Virus record (IMG/VR): IMGVR_UViG_3300042503_001836
Span: 1 to 64,000 of that record
Direction: 5' to 3' (one strand)
Length of the DNA stretch: 64,000 nt
Source: a virus
Shown here one piece after another: positions 32,128-41,709 of this stretch. The notes below the pieces were generated by a model. The model made no database searches. It saw only the letters and a list, made by a program, of their open reading frames with translations, and was not told the DNA's origin. Numbering within the stretch: position 1 is the stretch's first letter; every line of letters begins with the position of its first letter. Made by a program: the position numbers and the translations under genes.

Positions 32128-32685
32128 GTGCTGAAAATCAAAAAACTGTACCCAGACTCTAAAATCCCTACTCGTGCTTATCCTACAGACAGTGGTTTAG
32201 ATTTATACGCTTATTTACCTGATGGTGAGATCAAGTTATTGCCAGTTATTAGCAAGGGTAAAACAATCACAGTAGAGGACATACCAGGTGAAGGTAGATT
32301 TGTAGATATTGAGGATAGGGTAATTCAACAGTTCTCAGTCACTATTCCCACAGGCATTGCAATAGAACTACCACAAGCTAGAACAATAGTTTTAGAGTCA
32401 GATAATACCCGACGTACTTTAGTTGAAGAAGCTCAAATCCGAGGTAAATCAGGATTAGCAAGTAAGGGAATAGCTGCACATTGGGGGACAGGAGATAATC
32501 CTTATGTGGGTGAATTAAAAGTTATTTTAACTAACATTGGGTCGACGGAACCATTTGTTATTTCTCACGGAATGAAAATAGCACAATTAGTAATTCAAAC
32601 TGTGATAATTCCGGAATTAAAGATAGTGGAAGAATTAGCAAATACAGATCGTGGTGTAAACGGTTTTGGGAGTACAGGAATATAA
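32128..32685 (+). CDS. dut: dUTP diphosphatase
   Basis: 185 aa. Trimeric dUTPase motifs: PTDSGLDLYAY (motif I), RGKSGLASKGIA (II), a middle motif around GELKVILTNIG, GMKIAQLVIQ (IV) and RGVNGFGSTG (V). It is longer than the usual 150 aa because of an insertion of about 35 residues after motif I. GTG 32128 is the first usable start (an in-frame stop lies upstream). Supplies dUMP and keeps uracil out of DNA; overlaps thyX by TAATG. Confidence 0.93.
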   Translation: MLKIKKLYPDSKIPTRAYPTDSGLDLYAYLPDGEIKLLPVISKGKTITVEDIPGEGRFVDIEDRVIQQFSVTIPTGIAIELPQARTIVLESDNTRRTLVEEAQIRGKSGLASKGIAAHWGTGDNPYVGELKVILTNIGSTEPFVISHGMKIAQLVIQTVIIPELKIVEELANTDRGVNGFGSTGI

Positions 32686-33509
32686 TGTTTCAACCAACAG
32701 CTAAAGTAATTTGTGATTCCGTCAATGTAATGACAGGTGATCGCTTAACAACTATGATTATCAAATATCATCGGTTTATACATAGCGAAATTTTGGCACA
32801 TAGATCACTTTCTCGTAACAGTTCGAGTAGTCGTGCTATACCAATTAATAAACTAATTCAAAACGTAATTGATGACGACGTTTACCCCTTGCATTGGGGT
32901 AAAAACCAAAAAGGTATGCAAGCCTTTAAGGAAATATCAGAATCAGACATTGAGCAAGCTAAGAGATTATGGGAAGTAGCAAGGAATAACGCTATAAATT
33001 CAGCAAGACAACTAGCTGATTTAGGAGTTCATAAACAAGTCGTAAACAGAATATTAGAACCATTTAGCACGATCACCGTCATAGTTTCAGGTACAGAATG
33101 GTCTAATTTTTTTAAACAAAGATGTCATCCTGATGCACAACCTGAAATAAGAATTTTAGCTAATGAAATGTATAATGCTTACAATAATAGCAACCCTAGA
33201 GAACTAGCTGTTGGTGCTTGGCATATACCATTAATAGATGACTGTGATGATTTAATTGGGATTAGCCAAGCATTAAAAATATCTGCGGGTAGGTGCGCTA
33301 GAGTTTCTTATTTAAACCATGAAGGTAAAAGAAACATTGAGGACGATATAGCACTACATGATAAATTATTAAGTTCAAACCCTAAGCACTTATCACCATT
33401 TGAACATCAGGCAGTGCAAACAAAATCAGAATATTTTGGTAACTTTAGAGGCTTTAAACAATACCGTAAATTCATAGAAGAAAATGACCAGACATACCTC
33501 AGATATTAA
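32685..33509 (+). CDS. thyX: FAD-dependent thymidylate synthase
   Basis: 274 aa. The ThyX signature is present as AHRSLSRNSSSSRA (about 38-51), and later parts (KQRCHPDAQPEIRILA, SPFEHQA) fit the family. Makes dTMP from dUMP with methylene-tetrahydrofolate and FAD. In an operon dut-thyX-orf-tmk with overlapping ends, which gives a full dUTP to dTDP route. Confidence 0.95.
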   Translation: MFQPTAKVICDSVNVMTGDRLTTMIIKYHRFIHSEILAHRSLSRNSSSSRAIPINKLIQNVIDDDVYPLHWGKNQKGMQAFKEISESDIEQAKRLWEVARNNAINSARQLADLGVHKQVVNRILEPFSTITVIVSGTEWSNFFKQRCHPDAQPEIRILANEMYNAYNNSNPRELAVGAWHIPLIDDCDDLIGISQALKISAGRCARVSYLNHEGKRNIEDDIALHDKLLSSNPKHLSPFEHQAVQTKSEYFGNFRGFKQYRKFIEENDQTYLRY

Positions 33510-33798
33510 CAGTCATATCTTCAATATTTCTTATCACCAAATTAGTTTTTATCTACAAGCTAATGGATGGGTACATGAAAAAACGATAGCTGATATAGAT
33601 ATTTACTCACTTGAGTTTGGACAATCAGCTTGTAAAATGCTTTTACCTCATAATGATCAATCTGAAGATTATAAACATAGATTAGCTGATATCTTGTTAA
33701 TTCTTCAAATGACACAATCACCATCTTTAGAAGATATCAGTTGGCAAATTAAAAAATTTTGTACAGACTTTATAACACAGGAACAGACGTATGAATAA
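33484..33798 (+). CDS. Hypothetical protein, 104 aa
   Basis: MTRHTSDINSHIFNISYHQISFYLQANGWVHEKTIADIDIYSLE; no catalytic motif recognised. It overlaps thyX by 26 nt and tmk by 8 nt, so it is co-translated with the thymidylate genes. Confidence 0.6.
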   Translation: MTRHTSDINSHIFNISYHQISFYLQANGWVHEKTIADIDIYSLEFGQSACKMLLPHNDQSEDYKHRLADILLILQMTQSPSLEDISWQIKKFCTDFITQEQTYE

Positions 33799-34453
33799 AG
33801 GTAAGTTTATTGTTTTTGAAGGTGGCGAAGGTTCTGGTAAATCGACGCAACTAGAGCTTTTAGCTAAATATTTAGAATTAAAAAATATTCCTGTTTACAA
33901 AACTAAAGAACCCGGTGGAACACAATTAGGAACTAATTTACGAGAGATACTTTTGAGTGATTCAAATATTAGCAAGATATCAGAACTGCTACTGTATGCA
34001 GCAGATAGAGCTAATCATGTTAATCTAATCCAAGACTGCTTAAATAGTGGTTACTGGGTATTATGTGACAGGTTTACATGGTCAACAATGGCTTATCAGG
34101 GTTACGGTACAGGTCATAGTTTAGAAGATATTGAATATCTAAATGATCTAGCCTGTCAAGGGTTAAAACCAGACTGGACAATACTGCTAGACATTAATCC
34201 TAAAGTTGGACTAGCTAGGAAATATCAGCAAGGCGAAACAAATAAGTTTGAAGCTAAAAGTATAGAATTTCACAGCCGTGTTAGGGACGGTTATAGGCTG
34301 CTGTTTCTCAAAGCATTTAATACAAGCGTGGCTAATATATTTTATTGTCAATCAGCCATTAATCCTGATAGACAAATAAGTATAGATGTACTGCATAACA
34401 CAATAATAGGAAATATACCGTTTGAGTTAGTGGAGTGTGCTAGTTTCAAATAA
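33791..34453 (+). CDS. tmk: Thymidylate kinase
   Basis: 220 aa. Walker A EGGEGSGKSTQ (about 8-18), the DR(F/Y) motif CDRFTWSTMAYQG and EPGG substrate loop identify dTMP kinase. Phosphorylates dTMP to dTDP. Last gene of the dut-thyX operon, followed by a terminator. Confidence 0.95.
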   Translation: MNKGKFIVFEGGEGSGKSTQLELLAKYLELKNIPVYKTKEPGGTQLGTNLREILLSDSNISKISELLLYAADRANHVNLIQDCLNSGYWVLCDRFTWSTMAYQGYGTGHSLEDIEYLNDLACQGLKPDWTILLDINPKVGLARKYQQGETNKFEAKSIEFHSRVRDGYRLLFLKAFNTSVANIFYCQSAINPDRQISIDVLHNTIIGNIPFELVECASFK

Positions 34454-34455
34454 TT

Positions 34456-34486
34456 AAAAAGCCACCTGACTGTCAAGTGGCTTTTT
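34456..34486. terminator. Bidirectional terminator
   Basis: AAAAAGCCAC ... GTGGCTTTTT between convergent tmk and the 34491 gene. Confidence 0.85.
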
Positions 34487-34490
34487 GTGT

Positions 34491-34646
34491 TTACCTTTTT
34501 GCTTTTAATTTTTTACCAATGTTTTTTCTGTAGTACAAATTAAGACAGTGAGGACAAGTTACTTTTTCAATACTACTAGATAAATAAGGAAAAGCACCTT
34601 TCCTATTGCAGGATAGTTCTTTTGAGTAATGGATATTGATTGTCAT
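34491..34646 (-). CDS. Small zinc-finger-like protein, 51 aa
   Basis: MTINIHYSKELSCNRKGAFPYLSS-x-VTCPHCLNLYYRKN: one C, then CPHC, and a basic tail. ATG 34646 is chosen; the frame upstream runs through a TTGACA promoter element (34683-34688). Confidence 0.5.
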   Translation of the reverse strand: MTINIHYSKELSCNRKGAFPYLSSSIEKVTCPHCLNLYYRKNIGKKLKAKR

Positions 34647-34823
34647 TTTTATCTCTGTTTTTTTTTCATTATAATTCAATGTCAAGCAAAATATGAATAT
34701 TTATTTTTAGTACAAAAATACTAGCTTGACATATTTGCCTTAAACAGACAATACTGGGAAAACATCCTACACAAAATAATAAAATGTCTCCCCAATCAGT
34801 CAAAATCCTATGGCAGTTAGTGT

Positions 34824-36263
34824 CTAGACTAGAAGCTCAACAGTCACATGACCGTGATCACATACAACACGTTTTACAAGATCCTGAAATAAAATCCGTT
34901 GTTCTTCTACCGTTGCCTGCCTCCAAAGCTGCGGCATAGCTGCATAATGTCTCATTAGTTCATATTTACTATCAAGACCTGTTGATATATTCTCCCGTTT
35001 TAAAGACATCAACAGGTTTTCTAATTTAGTCTGTTTCATCTGAATTGCTTCTTGCAAATCAGGGTCATTAAGTCCTATCAGTTTTTTTATTTGTTGCCTA
35101 ATCTCATCTATTTCCGGCGTTGTTTCCTTTATTTCCTCATGCTGTATAACTTGATTGGCTATTTCATCAGCACGTTGACATAGCGCATTGATAACATAAG
35201 TAATACAATCCTCTATAACTAAGCTATAACTAGCTTTTCTATCACAAGTCGCTAGTTTACCTGGTTCTGGATAAGCATTTTTGCAAAGTAAATAGCTATA
35301 CTTGGTAGTTTCACCTGCCTTAGTTGTGAACTTACTGCTTTGAACACGCATAAAACCACCACAACCAGCACAATATATAAGCCCTATTAACGGGTTTATG
35401 ACGATAGACCTTTTGCGCTTAGTTAGATGTGACTTGTCAAGAATATTACAAATTTCTATATATTTCTCATCTGATAAAATCCGTTCAAACTTATCAGGAA
35501 TAAGCACTCGTTTATTATTATCCTGGTTAAAATAGACTAGGAAACCTCGGAGCATGGGATGTAATAACCACTTCCTAAACCCGCCATGACTATGGGGATG
35601 ATCGGGTATTAATTTTGATTTACTAAATTCAAAACCGTACAGCATATTAAACTTTTTAACAGTACCACTCAATGACCTAGACTGACAGAAATAATCAATC
35701 ATATCTATGGCTACTTGATAATAACTTCTGTTAGATTCTTTATATAAATCATGGTTTATAATCAAAGTGTCATCTACTTTTTTATAACCAAACAAAGCCT
35801 GAAAGACTTTTTCCTGCGCTCTAAAATATTTGACACCTTCCCTAGAATTGTGGATAATCAAATCACGTTCTCTTTCAGCTAAGGCTGATTTTAGTCGTAA
35901 ATTAAACAGGTCATCTGGTTTATCTAATCCAAGTTGGCCACCATCAAGGAAAACAAGAATAACTCCAGTATTTTTTAGTTCCTCCAGTTCTTGCTCAAAA
36001 TGTAGCGATGATCGCGTAAACCTTGAAAAGTAGGGGATAACTAATTTTTTAATTTTCCCAGCCTTGATTAAAGTCAAAACCTTCCGATAATTAACGCGGC
36101 TATCTGAAGCACCACTATCAATATCCCAATAGATTTGGTCATCAGTTAACCCATAATTCCGTAAAGCCTCAATATATCTTTCCAGTCCGTGACCTTCTAA
36201 TTGTTGCCGTTGAGTAGAGACACGGCAGTACCCGACACTATACTTTAAATCCTTATCCTGCAT
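34824..36263 (-). CDS. int: Large serine recombinase / phage integrase
   Basis: 479 aa. Resolvase domain with catalytic serine in VGYCRVSTQRQQ (about 8-19), then the conserved VIPYFSRFTRS with arginines. A recombinase domain follows (about 180-280), then a zinc ribbon (YCAGCGGFMRV ... CKNAYPEPGKLATCDR) and a coiled coil (EIDEIRQQIKKLI). Large serine integrases act by attP x attB integration. ATG 36263 with AAAGGTG upstream; the GTG at 36272 is not needed. A candidate attP lies directly upstream at 36301-36340. Confidence 0.93.
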   Translation of the reverse strand: MQDKDLKYSVGYCRVSTQRQQLEGHGLERYIEALRNYGLTDDQIYWDIDSGASDSRVNYRKVLTLIKAGKIKKLVIPYFSRFTRSSLHFEQELEELKNTGVILVFLDGGQLGLDKPDDLFNLRLKSALAERERDLIIHNSREGVKYFRAQEKVFQALFGYKKVDDTLIINHDLYKESNRSYYQVAIDMIDYFCQSRSLSGTVKKFNMLYGFEFSKSKLIPDHPHSHGGFRKWLLHPMLRGFLVYFNQDNNKRVLIPDKFERILSDEKYIEICNILDKSHLTKRKRSIVINPLIGLIYCAGCGGFMRVQSSKFTTKAGETTKYSYLLCKNAYPEPGKLATCDRKASYSLVIEDCITYVINALCQRADEIANQVIQHEEIKETTPEIDEIRQQIKKLIGLNDPDLQEAIQMKQTKLENLLMSLKRENISTGLDSKYELMRHYAAMPQLWRQATVEEQRILFQDLVKRVVCDHGHVTVELLV

Positions 36264-36300
36264 AACTTTCACCTTTGCTTAGTTAGTTACTTTATTATAT

Positions 36301-36340
36301 GCCTAATTGTTACTATACTCTACCCTGGAATCAATTAGGC
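36301..36340. other. Candidate attP for the serine integrase
   Basis: GCCTAATTG ... CAATTAGGC, 9-bp inverted arms around a 22-nt centre, between the integrase start and the divergent 36406 gene. attP sites of serine integrases are about 40-50 bp with partial inverted symmetry and lie next to int. Confidence 0.45.
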
Positions 36341-36405
36341 AGAAAATAAAAAACACTAAACCGTTGAAACGAAAACACAAAATAGACAAAATAAGGTAAA
36401 ATACA

Positions 36406-37299
36406 ATGACTACGATCACACAACCTAACTTAGACCATCTTTATAGAATGTTATCCTCAGACTCAAACAGAGAAACTGAATTTGGTGAACTGTTAATCAA
36501 AATAATAAAGAACCCGGTTATCCCAGTTCTTAGGGAACATCTGTTTCATCCCAGTCCAACACCAAATAAACCAGGACAAAAACAACGACTGCAAACAAGT
36601 CGTTTACCCCAAGAAGTATATGCAAAGGTAAGGGAAGAGTGGACTAAAACAAGCAAGGAACGCAACCTTTACCCTGATTCTCACGGACTATCCTATGATA
36701 TGTTCATGAAAATGCTGCGTGACTTATATGGATGTCAGGATGTGCGTGATCCTGAAATGCCTATAACACGGGAAGCTGTAAATCATTTAGTTCATACTGG
36801 AAATCCCTGGACTAAATCAAAATCGGCAGTCACAGTCCAGGATTACAACTTGCAGTTTATCTGCTGTTTTACTCAGACATATACGTTTGATGAGTTAAAG
36901 GAAGTAGGTGAGCGAGTTTTAAAAGAGTATTACAGAATAAAACACTCAGCAACAAAGCCAGGTACTAGCGAACCTATTAGACTGAATTTAGATTTTACTC
37001 CGCCAAAAGCACCAAATCCTGAGACTATTTATTTAAGCCACAGAGGCGAATTGACCAATGATGAAAAGAAAGCTAATAACCTTAGAAGCTTGTTGTGGAA
37101 TACCCTAATTGAGCGTGGCAAGGATTATTTCTTAAGATCCGGTATTTCCGCAGAAGAACTACTCTCTGTCATTACAGAAGAAAATCCATATGTGCGGATG
37201 ACTACTTTTCAAAGCTTGGCTCTATTATTAGATTTATCCTTAGACGAAGTAGTGAAACGACTTGCTAAGGATACTGATAATTTAGACGCTGGTTTCTGA
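36406..37299 (+). CDS. Hypothetical protein, 297 aa
   Basis: Soluble, mostly helical; no motif recognised (MTTITQPNLDHLYRMLSSDS ... LRSLLWNTLIERGKDYFLRSGISAEELLSVI). It is divergent from the integrase across the candidate attP, a position often used by recombination directionality factors or lysogeny regulators. That role is inference only. AAGGTAAAA upstream of ATG; the leader has CCGTTGAAAC, a faint repeat-like tail. Confidence 0.55.
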   Translation: MTTITQPNLDHLYRMLSSDSNRETEFGELLIKIIKNPVIPVLREHLFHPSPTPNKPGQKQRLQTSRLPQEVYAKVREEWTKTSKERNLYPDSHGLSYDMFMKMLRDLYGCQDVRDPEMPITREAVNHLVHTGNPWTKSKSAVTVQDYNLQFICCFTQTYTFDELKEVGERVLKEYYRIKHSATKPGTSEPIRLNLDFTPPKAPNPETIYLSHRGELTNDEKKANNLRSLLWNTLIERGKDYFLRSGISAEELLSVITEENPYVRMTTFQSLALLLDLSLDEVVKRLAKDTDNLDAGF

Positions 37300-37455
37300 C
37301 TTTTCATCCCTGATAATCCAGGGATGATTATCTAAAACATATTGCCATGTTTTTTTAAGTTCAGGACTCAATGATTCAAACGGATCATTGAGTTTTTCTT
37401 TGTCTTTTAGTGTTACCTCAGTTTGTTGTTCTGTGATTGGTTTTGACGAAGGCAT
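37282..37455 (-). CDS. Hypothetical protein, 57 aa
   Basis: MPSSKPITEQQTEVTLKDKEKLNDPFESLSPELKKTWQYVLDNHPW, acidic and helical. It overlaps the end of the 36406 gene tail to tail by 18 nt. No clear Shine-Dalgarno. The next 313 nt up to 37769 hold no gene; only AT-rich sequence and an ATTAC-ATTT-GTAAT palindrome (about 37593-37606) are visible. Confidence 0.4.
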   Translation of the reverse strand: MPSSKPITEQQTEVTLKDKEKLNDPFESLSPELKKTWQYVLDNHPWIIRDEKSETSV

Positions 37456-37768
37456 AGTCAGCAAAAAAATAAATATTTCTAATGTATATTCTACTTTATA
37501 TTTTATGCTCATGCAACAAAATAAAAAACAAGTTAACACATATTAATCATACTTTTAGTAGATGACTAAAGTCCCTTTTTATGTAATGACAATAATTACA
37601 TTTGTAATATGTAGTAGCATTATATATACTATAAGTAATAATAGATAGATTGTCTGATTACAATATTTCTAAGGGTAAATGTAAGAATTAGACGTTTAGG
37701 CTATCTAGGCATAAAACACAAAAAAGTGTTTTAATAGTAAATGTAAAATATTTTAAACTATCCGTAGT

Positions 37769-40700
37769 ATGCCAGTAGTTAAATTTTCTCTGAATCAGTA
37801 TCGTGCTTACTTTGACTTAGTTAAGCCTCAATATATTAGCTGGGATTTCTATAAAAAATATATAGACAGAAAACCGCCATTTGGCGAGTTAGGTGCAATT
37901 ATATATTTGAGAACTTACAGCCGATTTATTAATGAACTAAAACGCCGTGAACTATGGCAAGAAACCGTATTAAGAAACATTGAGTACAGCCTAAGCTTAG
38001 ACACTGTAACCCCATTAGAGGACAAATTTACAGAAGCTAAAGCGTTATTTGATATGATGTTTAACTTGCAGGGTTTTCCTGCGGGTAGAAGTCTATGGAC
38101 AGCAGGATCACCACAAACTGAAAAAGATTCATCCAGTAATTGGAACTGTACATTTAAGACTGTAGACAGTTTAAGCGCGTTTAGTGAGATTTTTTATTGG
38201 TTGTTAATTGGTGCTGGTACTGGTTTTAGTGTTGAGCAAAAATATATTTCTCAACTACCAGAATTTAATGCAAAAGTCCATGTGATTCATGAAGACTACA
38301 ACTATCAAAAGAGACTTGATGGTACTTTTGTTAATATCACAGATTCAGAAAGTAGTCCGCAGTTCCTAACAACTTACACCGATTTTGTAGAGACTTCAGA
38401 AATAATTAGACCTGACAATGAGTTTGTTAGACATCTAGATGATAACCACAAGATAGTTAGATTACAAATTGGCGATAGTAAAGAAGATTGGTGTAATGCT
38501 TTGAGAATATTTTTAAAAGCATTGACTAATAAAAATGTAGAGAAAATCTACATTAATTATGATCCTATACGTCCGCAGGGAACGCCTATCAAAACTTTTG
38601 GCGGACGTGCTAGTGGGCATAGAACATTATTAGAAATGTTTGATAATATTTCATATGTTCTTCAAAGATGTTCAGGTGTTTTAGCCTCTATTGACTGCTT
38701 AGATATCATAAATGCTTTAGGTTATAACGTAATGGCAGGTGGTGTACGTCGCTGCTTACCTAAAGGTACATTAGTTCATCTTCAAAATGGACTAGTACCA
38801 ATTGAAAAAGTCAAAGTGGGTGACATAGTAGCAACATCAAAAGGCTATCATCAGGTGACTGACTTTGTTTATCAAGGTATTCAACCAATATCCCAAATTA
38901 CAACGCAAGCGGGCATTTTTGAATGTACAGATAAACACAAAATAGCGATCATTTCTGACACTCAAGGTAACTATATCTGGAAGCAAGCTAAGGATATACA
39001 AATTGGTGACAGAATGGTATTTGTTAAAAATACTATTCCAGGTACAGAAACTAAACTTCCAGAATTTGACTACATTTATCCTGAACATAGTACAACCTGC
39101 AAAGCAATAACCATACCGGATATGAGTGATGATATCGCCTATTTGCTAGGTTTCTTACACGGAAATGGTTATGTTAGACTAACATCTTCAGAAGGAAATA
39201 TCAGCTTTGCAATAGCTCCTGATTTACCACAAATAGTAGAAAAAATTGACAGTATTATTAAGCAGTTCGGTGTTCATACAAAATTACGTGAACCCCAAGA
39301 AAATGATAACTGCTATAAGCTAGTAATTAAGTCAAAACAATTAGCTACTTTTTTAAGTCAGTTTAAGTTATCTAATCAAACTTTAGTTATTCCCGATCTA
39401 ATTCTTCAGGGTCTTGATTCTTATAGAGCAGCATACACGGCAGGCGTATTTGATGCCGACGGTTCAGTTAAAAACAGACCTATTACTGTTGCCACAAGTG
39501 TTTATCCTGAATTTTTGAAACAGTTGCAAGTAGTTTTATCAAGTTTAGGCATCTTAACTACTTTAAATAAAAAAAGAGATGCTAAAGGCAATTGGAAAGC
39601 ACTTCACATACTTAATCTGAAAGGGGAAATGTTTATTGATAGATTTGAAAGACAAGTAGCATCATTTTCACTTAAGTTTAGAGACAATAGAAAATCTGCA
39701 AGATCACAAAATGATTTTGGTTTTCCGTCCAGGATGGTCACTTCTGATAAAGTTAAGTTTGGCAGTCAATGGGATGCTAAATGTAAACAGATGACTGTAG
39801 CTAGACTTGAGAAAATCACAGGCATTGAGGTTTATAGAGTCCCTGTAGAAGTGTTAAGTATCAATCACGCGGTAAGAAATGATTACACTTACGATATCAG
39901 TGTGGATTCAGTAAATGAGTTTATTGCTGATACTGGTTATTTAGTACATAACACTGCTGAACTGGCTCTAGGCGATAGTTCAGATGAATCCTTTAAGACC
40001 GCAAAAGTAGGACTGTTTAGTGATCCAGCTAAAGCAAGAGTTAAGGATCTAAGAACAATGTCTAATAACTCTACAGGCGAATATGATCATCCTGGAGTAG
40101 ATGCAATTAATAAGACATTTGAATGTTTAGAAACTCAAGGTGACCCAGGTTTTTGGATTATTGGAAATAGTCAGAAATTAGCAACATCACCCGTTAAAGG
40201 CACGAATCCATGTGCTGAAGCGGCTTTAGACGACAAACAATCATGCAACTTAACGACTAAGAACGTTAGGGCTTGCATATACTTTGATAAAAAGTCTGGC
40301 AAGTGGGAGTATAACTGGGAACTAGGGAAAAAAGTCATTGAACTAATTACCCGACTAGGAACTCGGATCACACTAGCTAAACAATGGCATCCAGAATGGG
40401 ACAGAACACAGAAGAGAGATCGTTTGCTTGGAGTTTCTATGACAGGCGTAATGGATGCCTTTGATCTACTTGGTTGGGATTATGAGCAGCAAAAGTATTT
40501 CTTCCAATGGTGTAAGCAAACAGCGATAAAAGCCTCAGACGATTACCACGACTATTTAGGAATTAACAGAAGTGCTAGAGTCTGTTTAATGAAACCAGAA
40601 GGAACAATCAGCCTACTACCAACCGTTTCTAGTGGTATCCATCGCGCTTATGCTCCTTACTATTTACGTCGCGTTAGATTTAGTAAATCAGATCCTTTAG

Positions 40701-41209
40701 CACAAGTATTATTAGACTTGGGTCTTAAACCTGTACCGCAAAATGGGCAAGGCGACGATTTATTCAGTGATATTTGTAATACTTGGGTCTTTACATTTCC
40801 TATCAAGACTAATGCTAAAACTCGCGCAATTGATGAGCCAGTTACAGAACAATTAGAACGCTATAGACTAGCACAAACTAACTATGCTGATAGGGGCCAT
40901 AACATTTCAATAACTGTAACTGTTGCGCCAGATGAATATAAAACAGCCGCAAATTGGGTAAATGATAATTGGGATGACATTATTGGAATTGCTTTTTTAC
41001 CTAGATTTGATCCGGTTGAAGGTGGTAAAGCAGCTTATCCTTTGATGCCCCTAGAACCGTGTGACAAGGAAACTTATGAAGCTTTGAAAGCACAATTACC
41101 TGTACTTTCTCAAACAGATATTATCAATAAATTATCTGAGATTGAGAAAGGATTTGAGGAACAGGAATTAGATCAAGGATGTGTTACAGGTGCGTGTCCT
41201 ATTCGCTAG
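37769..41209 (+). CDS. nrdJ: Adenosylcobalamin-dependent ribonucleotide reductase (class II) with intein
   Basis: 1146 aa precursor; 746 aa after removal of a 400-aa intein, close to cyanobacterial monomeric RTPR. Extein features: the N-terminal cone, NPCAEAALDDKQSCNL (catalytic Cys and Glu loop), GVSMTGVMDAF, KPEGTISLLP, and C-terminal CVTGACPIR redox cysteines. Reduces ribonucleotides with coenzyme B12, using host cobalamin. The intein interrupts the conserved GGVRR/TAELALGD stretch. No Shine-Dalgarno before ATG 37769. Confidence 0.95.
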   Translation: MPVVKFSLNQYRAYFDLVKPQYISWDFYKKYIDRKPPFGELGAIIYLRTYSRFINELKRRELWQETVLRNIEYSLSLDTVTPLEDKFTEAKALFDMMFNLQGFPAGRSLWTAGSPQTEKDSSSNWNCTFKTVDSLSAFSEIFYWLLIGAGTGFSVEQKYISQLPEFNAKVHVIHEDYNYQKRLDGTFVNITDSESSPQFLTTYTDFVETSEIIRPDNEFVRHLDDNHKIVRLQIGDSKEDWCNALRIFLKALTNKNVEKIYINYDPIRPQGTPIKTFGGRASGHRTLLEMFDNISYVLQRCSGVLASIDCLDIINALGYNVMAGGVRRCLPKGTLVHLQNGLVPIEKVKVGDIVATSKGYHQVTDFVYQGIQPISQITTQAGIFECTDKHKIAIISDTQGNYIWKQAKDIQIGDRMVFVKNTIPGTETKLPEFDYIYPEHSTTCKAITIPDMSDDIAYLLGFLHGNGYVRLTSSEGNISFAIAPDLPQIVEKIDSIIKQFGVHTKLREPQENDNCYKLVIKSKQLATFLSQFKLSNQTLVIPDLILQGLDSYRAAYTAGVFDADGSVKNRPITVATSVYPEFLKQLQVVLSSLGILTTLNKKRDAKGNWKALHILNLKGEMFIDRFERQVASFSLKFRDNRKSARSQNDFGFPSRMVTSDKVKFGSQWDAKCKQMTVARLEKITGIEVYRVPVEVLSINHAVRNDYTYDISVDSVNEFIADTGYLVHNTAELALGDSSDESFKTAKVGLFSDPAKARVKDLRTMSNNSTGEYDHPGVDAINKTFECLETQGDPGFWIIGNSQKLATSPVKGTNPCAEAALDDKQSCNLTTKNVRACIYFDKKSGKWEYNWELGKKVIELITRLGTRITLAKQWHPEWDRTQKRDRLLGVSMTGVMDAFDLLGWDYEQQKYFFQWCKQTAIKASDDYHDYLGINRSARVCLMKPEGTISLLPTVSSGIHRAYAPYYLRRVRFSKSDPLAQVLLDLGLKPVPQNGQGDDLFSDICNTWVFTFPIKTNAKTRAIDEPVTEQLERYRLAQTNYADRGHNISITVTVAPDEYKTAANWVNDNWDDIIGIAFLPRFDPVEGGKAAYPLMPLEPCDKETYEALKAQLPVLSQTDIINKLSEIEKGFEEQELDQGCVTGACPIR
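38753..39952 (+). other. Intein with LAGLIDADG homing endonuclease
   Basis: Encodes 400 aa in frame, residues 329-728 of the precursor. Starts CLPKGTLV (Cys1, block A), has block B-like TDKHKIAII, two LAGLIDADG-type motifs (LLGFLHGNGYV and YTAGVFDADGSV), and ends with block G VHN followed by Thr+1. All splicing residues (Cys1, His-Asn, Thr+1) are present, so it should splice. LAGLIDADG acidic residues: the first motif has Asn in place of Asp (HGNG), so nuclease activity may be lost. Confidence 0.92.
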
Positions 41210-41342
41210 TTTCACACTAGAACAATTAATAGAGGTAGCTGATTTTTATGGATTAAAGCTACCTTTAATCTATTACAAAAGTCGAGTACAGCTAACAAAA
41301 GAAATACTTGACTTTGTACCAACATTTAACTACTACCAATAG
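41190..41342 (+). CDS. Small protein, 50 aa (SAP/HeH-like)
   Basis: Overlaps the nrdJ end in another frame: VRVLFASFTLEQLIEVADFYGLKLP...SRVQLTKEILDF. The helix-extended loop-helix pattern (LIEVADFYGL-x-KEILDF) resembles SAP/HeH DNA-binding motifs. GTG 41190 with AAGGAT upstream; stops 8 nt before the next ATG. Without it 140 nt would be empty. Confidence 0.45.
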   Translation: MRVLFASFTLEQLIEVADFYGLKLPLIYYKSRVQLTKEILDFVPTFNYYQ

Positions 41343-41350
41343 ACAAGACT

Positions 41351-41647
41351 ATGGGATATAAACCTCACGTTGAGCCAATACCAGAAAATTATTTTATTCC
41401 TGGCGATGTAGTTTATGACTGCGCTCTAAACTATTACGAAATAAGAAGTTATCCCCTTTGCAGACTTTACTTTGATCCTAACCCTAATGCTAAATTTCCA
41501 ATACAACCTAACGCTTTTGAAGGCATCACACCGGAAGAAAGAAAAGCAGGAAGGAAAGCAAATCATCTAAGTTATTTAGCTGTATTACGTGGGTACAATA
41601 GGGAGCATTTAGTAACAGATACTAGTTTTAAAAAAGTAGTTAATTAA
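41351..41647 (+). CDS. Hypothetical protein, 98 aa
   Basis: MGYKPHVEPIPENYFIPGDVVYDCALNYYEIRSYPL ... GITPEERKAGRKANHLSYLAVLRGYN; unknown. Directly downstream of nrdJ and the 50-aa ORF, followed by a terminator. Confidence 0.6.
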   Translation: MGYKPHVEPIPENYFIPGDVVYDCALNYYEIRSYPLCRLYFDPNPNAKFPIQPNAFEGITPEERKAGRKANHLSYLAVLRGYNREHLVTDTSFKKVVN

Positions 41648-41651
41648 ACAT

Positions 41652-41688
41652 AAAAAAGACTTATCTTGTTAATAGGATAAGTCTTTTT
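41652..41688. terminator. Bidirectional terminator
   Basis: AAAAAAGACTTATC ... GATAAGTCTTTTT between convergent genes. Confidence 0.8.
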
Positions 41689-41709
41689 GTTTATTTAGTT
41701 TTTGTTAGA

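Noticed and set aside
37456-37768. Replication origin upstream of nrdJ
   Set aside because: AT-rich but without iterons or DnaA boxes that I could recognise.
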